Part shown: positions 46,639 to 56,000 of the stretch, in pieces
Position numbering within the stretch: position 1 is the first letter of the stretch
Layout of the letters: each line of letters starts with the position of its first letter
Source: Raineyella antarctica
Lineage (GTDB): Bacteria; Actinomycetota; Actinomycetes; Propionibacteriales; Propionibacteriaceae
Direction: 5' to 3'
Assembly: GCF_900092135.1 (NCBI RefSeq)
Contig: NZ_FMYF01000003.1
Span: forward strand, 248,001-312,000
DNA length: 64,000 nucleotides
Notes under the pieces: model-generated
What the model was told of the DNA's origin: nothing
Database searches by the model: none
Seen by the model: the letters and a program-made list of their open reading frames with translations, nothing else
Made by a program: the position numbers and the translations under genes

Positions 46639-47642
46639 CGGTCCGTCCTTCCGTTGTCCATGGTCCCGTTGTCCATTGTCCCGTCGTCCATGCTTGCGTC
46701 GTCCATGCTTGCGTCATCCATGCTTGCGTCATCCATGGTCACGACGATGTTCCCGGTGGCGTGCCCGGCCTCCACGGCTGCGATGGCCTCGGCGGCCCGC
46801 TCGAACGCGAAACTGCGCGAGATCACCGGGTGCAGCGTCTTCGTGGCGATGTCGTGGGCGACGGCCTCGAAGACCTCTGTCGTACGTCGCCGGGTGATCC
46901 CGCCGCCGCCGTGTCCGGTAGCAGCCGCGGGGGCGGCGAGGCTGATCACGCGACCGCCGGGCCGCAGCAGCGGCAGGCCGGCCTCCAGCTCGGCCTCCCC
47001 GACCAGGTCGACCAGGGCGTCGACCTGTCCGGCCACCTCGTCGGCGGCCCGGACCGGCCAGCCGGGGCCCGAGGCGATGGGTACCGCGCCCGAGTCGGTG
47101 AGCAGTTCGGCCTTCTCCGGCGAGGCGACGCCGACCACGGTGATGCCGCGGTGGACGGCCATCCGGACCAGGCCGGTGCCGACCCCTCCCCCGGCGCCGA
47201 TGACGAGCAGCGTGGCGCCGGCGGGCAGGTCGAGGTCGTCGAGGACGTCGCGGGCGGTGCCGAGCGAGACGGAGATGCAGGCTGCCTGGTCGGGTCCGAC
47301 GGAGTCGGGGCGATGGGCCGAGGAGGCCGCAGAGAGCAGCACCCGTTCGGCCAGTCCTCCGGTACCCGGAGCCGTGGCACCGAACACCTCGTCACCGACC
47401 GCGAAGCCGGTCACCCCGTCGCCGACGGCGAGCACCGTGCCGGCCGCCTCGCGGCCCAGGGCCATCGGGAGGGTCTCCGCGACCTCGGGGCGCTGGCCGT
47501 TGCGCACCTTGATGTCTGCGGGGTTGACGCCGGCCGCGCGCATCGCGACCAGCAGCTCGCCCGGCCCTGGAGCCGGCTCGGGGACGTCGAACCATTGCTG
47601 CACCTCGGCCGGGCCGTGGTGGTCGTATCCGTAGATCCGCAT
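46635..47642 (-). CDS. Quinone-oxidoreductase-like NADP-dependent MDR protein with repeat tail
   Basis: 335 residues of the zinc-free medium-chain reductase group: GELLVAMRAAGVNPADIKV near residue 30, and the Rossmann motif GAGGGVGTGLVRMA near 160. It likely reduces quinones or enones with NADPH. The C-terminus is unusual: after the normal end (GNIVVT) come six five-residue units of type MDDAS/MDDGT/MDNGT, encoded by a 15-base tandem repeat. The repeat runs to the stop codon that overlaps gabD, so the two genes are coupled through it. Confidence 0.87.
   Translation of the reverse strand: MRIYGYDHHGPAEVQQWFDVPEPAPGPGELLVAMRAAGVNPADIKVRNGQRPEVAETLPMALGREAAGTVLAVGDGVTGFAVGDEVFGATAPGTGGLAERVLLSAASSAHRPDSVGPDQAACISVSLGTARDVLDDLDLPAGATLLVIGAGGGVGTGLVRMAVHRGITVVGVASPEKAELLTDSGAVPIASGPGWPVRAADEVAGQVDALVDLVGEAELEAGLPLLRPGGRVISLAAPAAATGHGGGGITRRRTTEVFEAVAHDIATKTLHPVISRSFAFERAAEAIAAVEAGHATGNIVVTMDDASMDDASMDDASMDDGTMDNGTMDNGRTDR
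46652..46737. repeat. 15-base tandem repeat in the 3' end of a gene
   Basis: About six units of TCCATGCTTGCGTCA and diverged forms such as TCCATGGTCCCGTTG. Units near 46690-46735 are nearly identical and the others have drifted. It encodes the acidic tail of the reductase and lies just ahead of the gabD start, so copy-number change would lengthen the reductase without a frameshift. Confidence 0.85.
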
Positions 47643-47794
47643 GGTTCATCCTCTCTCCAAGCGAGCCGGCGCATCAGCGACTTGGTCGGGTGAGCCGCTC
47701 AGTGGGCGCCGGGGCTCGGGGCGGCGCGGTGTGGTTGCACCGTCCGGGGTGGCACGGTCGGGCGGCACGGTCCTGGGCGCAAGGTCCGGGAGGT

Positions 47795-47891
47795 GGCTCT
47801 GTACTGAATCCCAACCGAGAGGCTCGATTCGCGGAGCATCGTCACGGAGTGGCGTCGATCGAGCGTGCCGGTTGGGAATCAGTACAGAGCC
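47795..47891. repeat. 95-base nested palindrome, copy 1
   Basis: The outer arms GGCTCTGTACTGAATCCCAA and TTGGGAATCAGTACAGAGCC pair over 23 bases with one mismatch (the arms extend by CCG/CGG). Inside, GCTCGAT pairs with ATCGAGC, leaving a central CGCGGAGCATCGTCACGGAG. Copy 2 lies at 48277-48370 with the same architecture. Confidence 0.9.
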
Positions 47892-48085
47892 ATCAGGCGC
47901 ACTTGCTGCATCGGCCTCGCGATCGGCGGACTCGAGGCCTGCGTCGAGTTGCGTTCAGCGGTCCCATGGCATGCGTGCCCGGGTGGGCGACAGATCGCTG
48001 ACAACGTGCAATCGCAGCCGACTGCATCCCTCGCCCACTCACCGCTCGCGAGCGATTAGTTATGCGTCTGCCCGCAGGGCAGCCA

Positions 48086-48120
48086 GATCCATAATTAACG
48101 GCGGCAGTTAGTTATGGATC
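48086..48120. repeat. AT-rich inverted repeat
   Basis: GATCCATAATTAAC and GTTAGTTATGGATC form a 14-pair stem with one T-G pair around GGCGGCA. Its low GC content stands out in this genome. It could be a terminator, a protein site or an insertion scar. Confidence 0.6.
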
Positions 48121-48276
48121 CCGCCTCAGGAGCCCTCCGACCGCCTTGGCCATCTCGGCGAGGGCAGGCTTCCTGTCCACATCGGACATCAAATCACCCA
48201 AATGGCAGCACCCTGCTCGCTGCACCGGGCGCCTGCACCGGCATCTCCACACCGGGCGCCCTGCCGCCGCGCACGA

Positions 48277-48370
48277 GCTCTGTACTGAATCCCAACAGCG
48301 ACGCTCGATCCGCGGTACATCGTCACGGAGTTGCGTCGATCGAGAGGCTCGGTTGGGAATCAGTACAGAG
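48277..48370. repeat. 95-base nested palindrome, copy 2
   Basis: CTCTGTACTGAATCCCAAC and GTTGGGAATCAGTACAGAG are the outer arms; the inner part shares CATCGTCACGGAGT and GCGTCGATCGAG with copy 1. Differences between the copies are mostly near the inner bulges. Spacing to copy 1 is 385 bases, with no match in between. Confidence 0.9.
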
Positions 48371-48431
48371 GCGTGCGCAGCCCTGGCTCCAGGCCGGCGT
48401 CCAGCAGGACCGGGGCATCACAGCCGCCTCC

Positions 48432-48437
48432 TAGACT
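48432..48437 (+). promoter_or_regulatory. Candidate -10 element of the helicase locus
   Basis: CCTAGACTGA here recurs at 52109-52118 upstream of the second ParA-like gene. TAGACT fits an actinobacterial -10, suggesting both transcription units of the locus use similar promoters. A hairpin (TGAGGCTG with CAGCCTCA, 48437-48468) follows in the leader. No clear -35 is seen. Confidence 0.4.
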
Positions 48438-48495
48438 GAGGCTGGGTGCCGCCTGAGCGGCAGCCTCATCGAATGAAAGACGCGGGGGCAGACGG

Positions 48496-50331
48496 TTGTC
48501 GGAGCAGGAAAGGGTCGTCCTGGAGCACGAGCAGGACGTCAACACCGCCTATCTGGCCAACCTGGAACGCCGCTCCGCGGGCTACCAGATCGACGACCGC
48601 GTGCACTGGCGTCCCCGGATCACGATGGGCCCGCTCATCGGCCGGGTCCGGATGCGCTACGACGGCGACGCGGCGGACGAGGAGTTCTACGTCGCCGAGA
48701 CCGCCGCCGACCTCGACGGCACCGAGGTGATCAGCTGGGCCGCTCCGGCCGCGGCGGCCTACTACGGCAAGCGCTTCGGCGCCGAGTCCGGCCTGCGGAT
48801 CCGGCGACGGTTCGCCAAGGGCGCCGGCCACGCCATCGAGGCGTACGCGGACGAGTGGGTGGTCCCCGCGGACGGGCCCGCGTTCAGCACGCCGGTCGCC
48901 CCGGCCTCCGAGAGGGTCGCCACAGAGCCGGCCGTCAGCGACCACACCGCCCCTGAATCCCCCTCCCCCGCTGTGGCGGTCCAGGACGCACTGCCCGACG
49001 TCGTCCCCGGCACCGAGCAGGAACTCCGCAAGCCCCGGACCTCGCTGCGGGCGCTGCTGCGTACGCTCCAGCCCGAGCAGTACGACCTGGTCGCCGCCTC
49101 CCCCACCAAGCCGCTGACCATCCAGGGCTACGCCGGCACCGGCAAGACGGTCGTCGCCACCCACCGCGCCGCCTGGCTGACCCACACCGACCGCGAGCAG
49201 CCGTTGCGCAACGTGGCCCTGATCGGCCCGACCACGACCTGGGGGCGGCACATCCGCCCGGTCATCGACGAACTGGCCACCCCGGGAACGGTGACGATCA
49301 CCTCGCTGCCCGAGGTGATGCGTACGATCATCGGGGCCCCGGAGCGGAACGCCTCCAGCGACGACTTCATCGACGCCTACTCGGCCCCGCTCGGCACGAC
49401 GCTGGCCAAGCTGGTCACCAAGCAGCGCAAGGCCGATCCCGGCCTGACCCCCCAGCGGGCGTACGAGGTGTTCCTGCGGACCAACGAGGTGTCGATCCCG
49501 GTGTCGCGACGCACCGAGTTCCTGCAGTGGCGCCGCACCCTGCCGCTGTCGTACGAGGCGGCGCTGGGCGACCGCAAGCTGTGGCCGCTGCTGACCTACC
49601 TGTCCGTGCTGCTGGAGCCGCAGGCGACCTACGACCACGTGATCATCGACGAGGCCCAGGACCTGCGGCCGCTGGAGTGGCTGATCCTGGCCCACCTGAA
49701 CAGCGGCACCTGGACCCTGGTCGGCGACGTGCACCAGCGCCGGACCAGCCACGCGACCCGCGGCTGGAAGGAGATCCGCAAGCTGCTCGGGCTGCCGACC
49801 GGGGAGGAGGAGTCGCTGCTGGGCGGCTACCGCACCACCCGCGCGATCATCGACTTCGCCGGCTGCCTGCTGACCGGGACCAAGGGCCACCGGGCGTACG
49901 ACGTGCTGGGCGAGGGCGAACCGCCGCTGATCCTGAACGCGATGCAGCTGGACCGCGAGCTGGTCGAACTGGCCATCGCCGAGGCCGCCCGCCTGTCCGC
50001 CGCCCACCCGAAGGGCAAGGTCGCGGTGATCACGCCCCAGGTCCGGCCGGTCGGTTCGTACGCCAAGCGGCACGGCTGGAGCGAGGGCGAGGACCACTAC
50101 TGGTCGGGGCCGGATGGGCGCCGCTTCACGCTGCTGACCTCCGAGGAGGCCCGGGGGCTGGAGTTCGACGCGGTCGTCGTGGTCGAGCCGTCCGACTTCA
50201 AGGCGATGCCGGGCGACAACGGCCCGCTGTACACGGCACTGACCCGGGCGAACCTGGAACTGGTGATCGTGCACGAGCGGGTGCTGCCGCCGGCGATCGT
50301 CAGACACCTGCGCAAGACTGCCAAGCGCTGA
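48496..50331 (+). CDS. SF1 (UvrD/HelD-like) helicase
   Basis: 611 residues from a TTG at 48496, the only start that keeps the HelD-like N-terminus SEQERVVLEHEQDVNTAYLA. Residues 1-130 resemble the lead domain of actinobacterial HelD-type proteins. Walker A is GYAGTGKT (about 212), motif II is IIDEAQDLRPLEW (about 383), motif IV/V includes TSEEARGLEFDAVVVVE, and motif VI is YTALTRANLELVIVH. It is shorter than UvrD and may displace proteins or RNA polymerase from DNA. It is the first gene of the helicase-ParA locus. The TTG start is the weakest part of the call. Confidence 0.82.
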   Translation: MSEQERVVLEHEQDVNTAYLANLERRSAGYQIDDRVHWRPRITMGPLIGRVRMRYDGDAADEEFYVAETAADLDGTEVISWAAPAAAAYYGKRFGAESGLRIRRRFAKGAGHAIEAYADEWVVPADGPAFSTPVAPASERVATEPAVSDHTAPESPSPAVAVQDALPDVVPGTEQELRKPRTSLRALLRTLQPEQYDLVAASPTKPLTIQGYAGTGKTVVATHRAAWLTHTDREQPLRNVALIGPTTTWGRHIRPVIDELATPGTVTITSLPEVMRTIIGAPERNASSDDFIDAYSAPLGTTLAKLVTKQRKADPGLTPQRAYEVFLRTNEVSIPVSRRTEFLQWRRTLPLSYEAALGDRKLWPLLTYLSVLLEPQATYDHVIIDEAQDLRPLEWLILAHLNSGTWTLVGDVHQRRTSHATRGWKEIRKLLGLPTGEEESLLGGYRTTRAIIDFAGCLLTGTKGHRAYDVLGEGEPPLILNAMQLDRELVELAIAEAARLSAAHPKGKVAVITPQVRPVGSYAKRHGWSEGEDHYWSGPDGRRFTLLTSEEARGLEFDAVVVVEPSDFKAMPGDNGPLYTALTRANLELVIVHERVLPPAIVRHLRKTAKR

Positions 50332-50393
50332 CCGGCGCGGGCCACCGCCCCACCCCCTCCATCCGCACCCAGTCCAAGGAGCAACGTCACGGT

Positions 50394-51254
50394 ATGACGC
50401 ACGTCATCTCAGTCCTCAACATGAAGGGTGGGGTGGGCAAGACCACCACCACGGTGATGTTGGGCGAGTTCCTCGCCGCTGAGAGCGGCAAGAAGGTGCT
50501 GCTGGTCGACATGGATCCGCAGGTCAGCCTGTCGATCACCATGCTCGGGGAGCGGCAGTGGAAGCTGGTCAAGGACGGCGACCACACGCTGGCGGCGCTG
50601 TTCCGCGAGGCGCTGGACACCGCCCGGGTCGGCGGGTTCGACATCGCCCGGGCCGTCTACCCGAATGCCTCGAACGTGAAGAACGTCACCGACGTCGACC
50701 TGCTGCCGCTGTCGCCGGAGGTGATGGACCTGCAGCCCCACCTGGACGCGTTGAGCGTCGCCAAGCGCAGTTCGGTGAAGGTGTGGGACATCCTCGCGCT
50801 GGGCCTGGAGCCGATCCTGGACGACTACGACTACGTGCTGATCGACTGCCCGCCGAGCCTGGACGTGATGACCAAGAACGCCCTACGCGCCTCCGATGGC
50901 TACGTCGTGCCGACGATCCCGGACGTGCTGTCCACGTACGGCATCCCGCTGCTGCAGGAGAAGGTGACGTCGTTCGCCGCCCAGGCAGGGATCGAGGCGC
51001 CGGAGGAGCTCGGCGTGATCGTCACCAAGCACCAGAAGATCTCCCCGACCCACCGCCAGCAGATCGCCCGGCTGCGCAGCAACCGGAGTCTTCCGCCGCT
51101 GCTGGCCCCTTGGGTGCCGGAGACCAGCAAGATCTCGGGGGCCGCCGAGTTCCAGGAGTACCCGACCCTGAAGACCAAGTACGGGGCGACCAACTACAAG
51201 GGCCTGTGGGAACTGACCGAGGCGTTCCGCCAGCGGGTGGAGGACGGCGAGTGA
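50394..51254 (+). CDS. ParA-like ATPase (first of two)
   Basis: 286 residues. Deviant Walker A KGGVGKTTTTVMLGEFLA (residues 11-28), DMDPQVSLSI (A'), and Walker B YVLIDCPPSLDVM. The protein matches the ParA/Soj/MinD-type ATPases that partition plasmids, chromosomes or protein complexes. No parB gene or parS-like repeat is nearby. AAGGAG lies 12 bases before the ATG, a long spacing that recurs before the paralogue at 52186. It is linked to the next gene by a GTGA overlap. Confidence 0.88.
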   Translation: MTHVISVLNMKGGVGKTTTTVMLGEFLAAESGKKVLLVDMDPQVSLSITMLGERQWKLVKDGDHTLAALFREALDTARVGGFDIARAVYPNASNVKNVTDVDLLPLSPEVMDLQPHLDALSVAKRSSVKVWDILALGLEPILDDYDYVLIDCPPSLDVMTKNALRASDGYVVPTIPDVLSTYGIPLLQEKVTSFAAQAGIEAPEELGVIVTKHQKISPTHRQQIARLRSNRSLPPLLAPWVPETSKISGAAEFQEYPTLKTKYGATNYKGLWELTEAFRQRVEDGE

Positions 51255-52024
51255 GCACGAGGATCGACGCGGACCTGGCCGGCTCGCTTGCAGCCGCCCC
51301 GATCGCAGCCGCCCCGGGCGCGACCGATGACCTCACCGCCGCCTCGGTGGCCCTGCGCGCCCTGGCGGCGGCCGATGGTGGCGAGGTGCTGGCCGGCCAG
51401 CTGTCCCGGCTGGTGGCGGTGATCGCCAACGAGGCTGTGCGGACGAGGCGGTTCCGGACCGACCTGCTGGCCGCGCTCGTGCCGGCACCAGAAGGCGAGG
51501 CGGCAGGGGGAACCGGTTCGCGCCCTGACCTGGAGCGGATGACGAAGGCGCAGTTGCAGAAGCTGATCGACAGCAACGGCATGGATCCCCGGCAGGTGAT
51601 CAAGACGCGGACGACCAAGGGCGAGATGGTCGACCTGATCGTCGCCTTCCAGCAGGCAGCAGGCAGGGAAAGCACGGGGCCTGCCGACACCCCCGGCGCT
51701 GCGCCTGACGAGGCGGCTGAGACTGTCACGAAGAGCGCCGCGTCGCCGGCAATTGACCAACCGCCGGCGAATCCGCAGAAGCGGCGCCGGCAGCCGAGTT
51801 TGATCGACCCGTACGAGGTCGCGGCGCGGGACGGCCTGGACGGCCTCCGCGCGGAGCTGCAACGTCTGGATGTCGAGCAACTCAAGGACGTCATCGCGGA
51901 GTACGGGATGAACTACGACGGACGGGCGATGGGGTGGAAGGATCACCACCGCTTCGTCGAACGCGTCCTCGAGAAGACAGGCTTCGGCACGACTCAGGGC
52001 GACGCCTTCCGGTCCGCGAGGTAG
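51251..52024 (+). CDS. Unknown protein with Rho-N/SAP-like helix motif
   Basis: 257 residues from a GTG overlapping the ParA stop. The middle motif MTKAQLQKLIDSNGMDPRQ followed by KGEMVDLIVAFQQ (about residues 96-135) has the look of a Rho-N/SAP-type helix-extension-helix that binds nucleic acid. A proline/alanine-rich linker (about 136-180) leads to a basic stretch (KRRRQPS) and a second similar unit, LDGLRAELQRLDVEQLKDVI, near the C-terminus. I do not recognise the family. Its coupling to the ParA gene suggests the two proteins act together, perhaps as DNA adaptor and ATPase. Confidence 0.7.
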   Translation: MSTRIDADLAGSLAAAPIAAAPGATDDLTAASVALRALAAADGGEVLAGQLSRLVAVIANEAVRTRRFRTDLLAALVPAPEGEAAGGTGSRPDLERMTKAQLQKLIDSNGMDPRQVIKTRTTKGEMVDLIVAFQQAAGRESTGPADTPGAAPDEAAETVTKSAASPAIDQPPANPQKRRRQPSLIDPYEVAARDGLDGLRAELQRLDVEQLKDVIAEYGMNYDGRAMGWKDHHRFVERVLEKTGFGTTQGDAFRSAR

Positions 52025-52110
52025 CGCAGGAAGCCGGTCAGGCGGACAGTCCCAGACGCCTGATCAGGGCGCCCACGGCGAGGGTCACCGGTCCTGCCAC
52101 ACCCCGCCCC

Positions 52111-52116
52111 TAGACT
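52111..52116 (+). promoter_or_regulatory. Candidate -10 element of the second ParA gene
   Basis: CCCTAGACTGA upstream of the second ParA-like gene matches the element before the helicase gene. It lies 70 bases before the ATG, in the only sizeable gap (161 bases) within the locus. Confidence 0.4.
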
Positions 52117-52185
52117 GACCAACGGGCGCCGCGCCGGCGTCGACCGCACTTTGCACTGCAACTCTTCGAAGGAGAACACCGCCGC

Positions 52186-53046
52186 ATGACCCACGTCATC
52201 TCCGTGCTCAACATGAAGGGTGGCGTGGGCAAGACCACCGTCACGATGATGCTCGGGGAGTTCCTGGCCGGGGAGTTCGGCAAGAAGGTGCTGCTGGTCG
52301 ACATGGACCCGCAGATCAGCCTGTCGATCGCCATGCTCGGGGAGTCGCACTGGAGCCAGGTGAACGAGGCCAACGCGACCCTGGTGCCGCTGTTCCTGGA
52401 CGCGCTGATCGAGGGCCGCCGCTCGGCCCCGCAGTTCGACGTGATCAAGACCCGCCAGCAGAACGCCTCCAACGTGCAGGACGTCACGACGGTCGACCTG
52501 CTGCCCTCCTCCTACGACGTGATCCCGCTGCAGCGCCACCTCGCGGTGATGACGGTCGCTCGGCACAGCGAGATCAAGGCCTGGGACATCCTCGGCCCCG
52601 GCATCGCGCCGATCATCGACGAGTACGACTACGTCCTGATCGACTGCCCGCCCAGCCTCGAGGTCATGACGATGAATGCATTGCGGATCTCGGAGGGCTT
52701 CGTGATCCCGACCATCCCGGACGTGCTGTCCACGTACGGCATCCCGCTGGTCCAGGAGCAGGTCGGGGCATTCGCCGAGGAGGTCGGCATGGAGCACCCG
52801 CGCGAGCTCGGCATCGTGATCAACAAGTACCGCATGCTCGCGTCGATCCACCGCTCCCAGATCGTACGGATGCGCGGCGACGCGAGCCTGCCGCAGCTGT
52901 TCGAGCCGTGGATCCCCGAGACCGGCAGGGTCTCCGCCTCGGCGAGCGACGAGGGCTTCCCGTCGCTGCGGACCAAGTACGGCTGGGACACCTACCGCGC
53001 GATGAAGCAGCTGACGGAGGGGTTCGTACGGCGGGTGGAGGCATAG
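52186..53046 (+). CDS. ParA-like ATPase (second of two)
   Basis: 286 residues, the same length as the protein at 50394 and clearly its paralogue: both begin MTHVISVLNMKGGVGKTT, and share VLLVDMDPQ, YDYVLIDCPPSL and VPTIPDVLSTYGIPL-type blocks (here IPTIPDVLSTYGIPL). The region after the A' motif (residues 55-90) and the C-terminal third differ most, so the two probably have different partners. It runs directly into the PLD-helicase gene, whose start lies at its stop codon. Confidence 0.88.
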   Translation: MTHVISVLNMKGGVGKTTVTMMLGEFLAGEFGKKVLLVDMDPQISLSIAMLGESHWSQVNEANATLVPLFLDALIEGRRSAPQFDVIKTRQQNASNVQDVTTVDLLPSSYDVIPLQRHLAVMTVARHSEIKAWDILGPGIAPIIDEYDYVLIDCPPSLEVMTMNALRISEGFVIPTIPDVLSTYGIPLVQEQVGAFAEEVGMEHPRELGIVINKYRMLASIHRSQIVRMRGDASLPQLFEPWIPETGRVSASASDEGFPSLRTKYGWDTYRAMKQLTEGFVRRVEA

Positions 53047-53051
53047 TGGCC

Positions 53052-56000
53052 ATGGCCGAAGAGGACTCGCTCGCTGAGGGAATGTACGACGCGCTGCTCA
53101 CCCGCGCGATGCAAGACCGCCTGACGGCGAGCACCCTTGAGGCCAACCTCATCAAGCTGGCCGAGGCGGAACGCCCCGCGCGGTTGGCCGACCACGTCGG
53201 ACGAGCGTTGAATCGCCGGCTTGCGGCCGAAGACGCCTCGGGCCAGGTATCGCTCGCCAACTCTCTCCTGAAGGGGCTGGGTGCCGACGGAGACGAGGTA
53301 GCGGACGAGCCGTATATCCTGACGTCGCTGCTGCACACCCCTGGTCCGGGCGCTCCCCCGCGCTACACCGGGCTTCCGCGTACGCCGTTGTCCGAAGCCG
53401 ATCTCATGACGAACGGCACCGGCGAACCCTCGCTCGCCGCAGAACTGATCTCAGAGCTCTCCAGCGCGGACGAAGTCCTCCTCCTTTCCGCCTTCATCAA
53501 GTGGTCCGGGCTGCGGACGATGCGGAAGGCTCTGGGTGACGCTGCCAGCCGCGGCGTTCCTCTGCGCATCATCACCACGACGTACATGGGTGCGACGGAA
53601 CGAGGCGCACTGGACCGTCTGGTGCGAGAGTTCGGTGCGGAGGTCCAGGTGTCGTACGAGACCCGCCGCACTCGGCTGCACGCGAAGGCGTGGCTCTTCA
53701 AGCGGCTGACGGGCTTCGACACGGCGTATGTCGGCTCCTCTAACTTGTCCGCCCCGGCGCTCCTCGATGGCCTGGAATGGAACGTCCGGCTCTCGACACA
53801 TGCCACACCTCAACTGCTGCGCAAGTTCGAGGCGACCTTCGCCCAGTACTGGAATGACTCCTCGTTCGAGCCCTACGACCCCGATCGCGATGCCGAGCGG
53901 CTGGATGAGGCTCTCGCCGTGGCCGGCGGTCGGAGGGCATCGTCTGGTCAGGTGGTAAGCGTCTCCGGCCTGGAAGTACGGCCATTCCCGTATCAGGCGG
54001 AGATGCTGGAGGCGCTGGAAACCGAGCGTGAAGTCCATGATCGGCACCGCAATCTTGTTGTTGCCGCAACAGGCACCGGCAAGACCGTGGTGGCGGCGCT
54101 GGATTACCGCAATCTCTGCAACACCCTCGGGAGGGGCTCCTCGCGACCCACGCTCCTGTTCATCGCCCACCGCAAGGAGATCCTGACCCAGTCGCTGCGG
54201 ACCTTCCGGGAGGTCCTCAAGGACGCCAACTTCGGAGAGCTGTGGGTCGATGGAGAACGGCCACGCGAATGGCGGCACGTCTTCGCCTCGATCCAGTCAC
54301 TCAACGCGGGTGACATCGCGCGGATGGCCCCCGACGCCTACGACGTGGTGGTTGTTGACGAGTTCCACCATGCCTCGGCACCCAGCTACGACCGGCTACT
54401 TCAGCACGTCCAGCCGCGCGAACTCGTCGGCCTGACGGCGACGCCCGAACGCGCCGACGGGCTGGACGTACGGTCCTACTTCGGCGGACATATCTCGGTG
54501 GAGATGCGGCTGTGGGAAGCACTCGATGCCGAGCTCCTCAGCCCGTTTCACTACTTCCTCATCGCGGACAACACCGACCTATCGCGACTCTCATGGAAGC
54601 GGGGCAGCTACGACGTCCGTGAGCTGGAGAACCTGTACACGGGTAACCGAGCGCGAGCGGCGCTCATTCTCGATCAGGTACGAGATCTCATCGATGATCC
54701 GACGAGCATGCGCGCGATTGGTTTCTGCGTAGGTATCGGCCACGCTAACTGGATGGCGGAGGTCTTCAATGCTGCAGGGCTTCCGGCCAAGGCAGTGGCC
54801 GGCAACATCTCGACAGAGGAGAGGGCGAAGGCACTGGCCGATCTGCGTGACGGTCGACTGAAGGTCATTTTCGCCGTGGACATGTTCAACGAGGGCATCG
54901 ATCTGCCAGACATCGACACCGTGCTCTTCTTGCGGCCCACCGAGTCAGCGACCGTCTTCCTCCAGCAGCTCGGTCGAGGGCTGCGGCGAACGAAGGACAA
55001 GGCGGTTCTCACCGCCCTCGACTTCGTCGGGCATCAACACAAAGACTTCCGCTTCGATCTGCGATTCCGGGCCCTGACCGGCTCCAGCACTACTCGACTG
55101 CGCCGCCAAGTCGAGGAAGGCTTCCCCTACCTGCCGTCGGGTTGCCAGATCGTCATGGATCGAACCTCGCAGGAACGGGTACTGAACAGCCTGAAACGCC
55201 AGATAGGAAGCCGCTGGACTGACATCGTCGCGGAACTTCGCCGCATCGGCGACGTTCCGCTCGAGAAGTTCCTCTCGGAGTCCGACATCCCCCTGACGGA
55301 GTTGGTCGGCAAGATAGGCCGCAGCTGGACGCAAGCCCGCCGCGAGGCAGGCTTTTCCGTCCCTCCTCCGGGGCCCCACGAGGAGGCGCTACTCAAGCGC
55401 ACCCGTGCCTTTGTCCACGTCGACGACCCCGATCGAGCCGCCGCCTACCGCGACCTACTGTCGGATGACGCCGCTCCCTACTCCGACCTCTCCGAGTCCG
55501 AACAACGCTGGGCCCGCATGCTCTACTTTTCGTTGTGGCTGGGGCAGAACACATGGCCGTCCTATGATGCCGGCCTTCGCGCCCTGGCCGACGAACCCGC
55601 CGTGCGCCAGGAAATCTCCGAGACCGTGCAGCTCGGTGTCAACCAAGCCGAACACCGTACGCGGCCACTAGACGGGAGGCTCGCGGAGACAGGCTTGCGC
55701 TCGCATGCGCGCTACACCCGCGAGGAGCTCGCGGCAGCGCTCGACTACGCAACCCTCAAGCGCAAGCCAGACACCCTTCGCCAGGGCGTCTTCTACTCGG
55801 AGGACTTCAACACGGATGGTCTGCTCGTCACACTGCAGAAGTCCGAGGAGGACTACTCGCCGACGACGATGTACCGGGACTACGCCATCAGCCCCGACCT
55901 CTTCCACTGGGAGAGCCAGTCCATGACGACGGTCAGTTCGAAGACCGGACAGCGTTACATCCAGCAGCGTTCGAAAGGCAATCATGTGCTGCTGTTCGTC

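Larger units (their letters stand above)
47643..48495. other. 850-base region without a convincing gene
   Basis: The stretch separates the minus-strand reductase from the plus-strand helicase locus. It holds two copies of a ~95-base nested palindrome (47795-47891, 48277-48370), a shorter AT-richer hairpin (48086-48120) and a promoter-like TAGACT (48432-48437). The short ORFs here are translations of the repeats and have no recognisable domains. Confidence 0.7.

Noticed and set aside
46652-46737. CRISPR-like repeat run
   Set aside because: The units are directly adjacent 15-mers without spacers and code for the end of a protein.
47795-48370. CRISPR or small protein genes in the intergenic region
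   Set aside because: Only two palindromic copies far apart, and the similar peptides read from them are translations of the repeated DNA with no start signals or domains.
50394-53046. Plasmid or chromosome partition (parAB) locus
   Set aside because: No ParB gene, no parS-like 16-mers and no replication gene nearby; chromosomal parAB lies near gidB/rnpA, which are absent.
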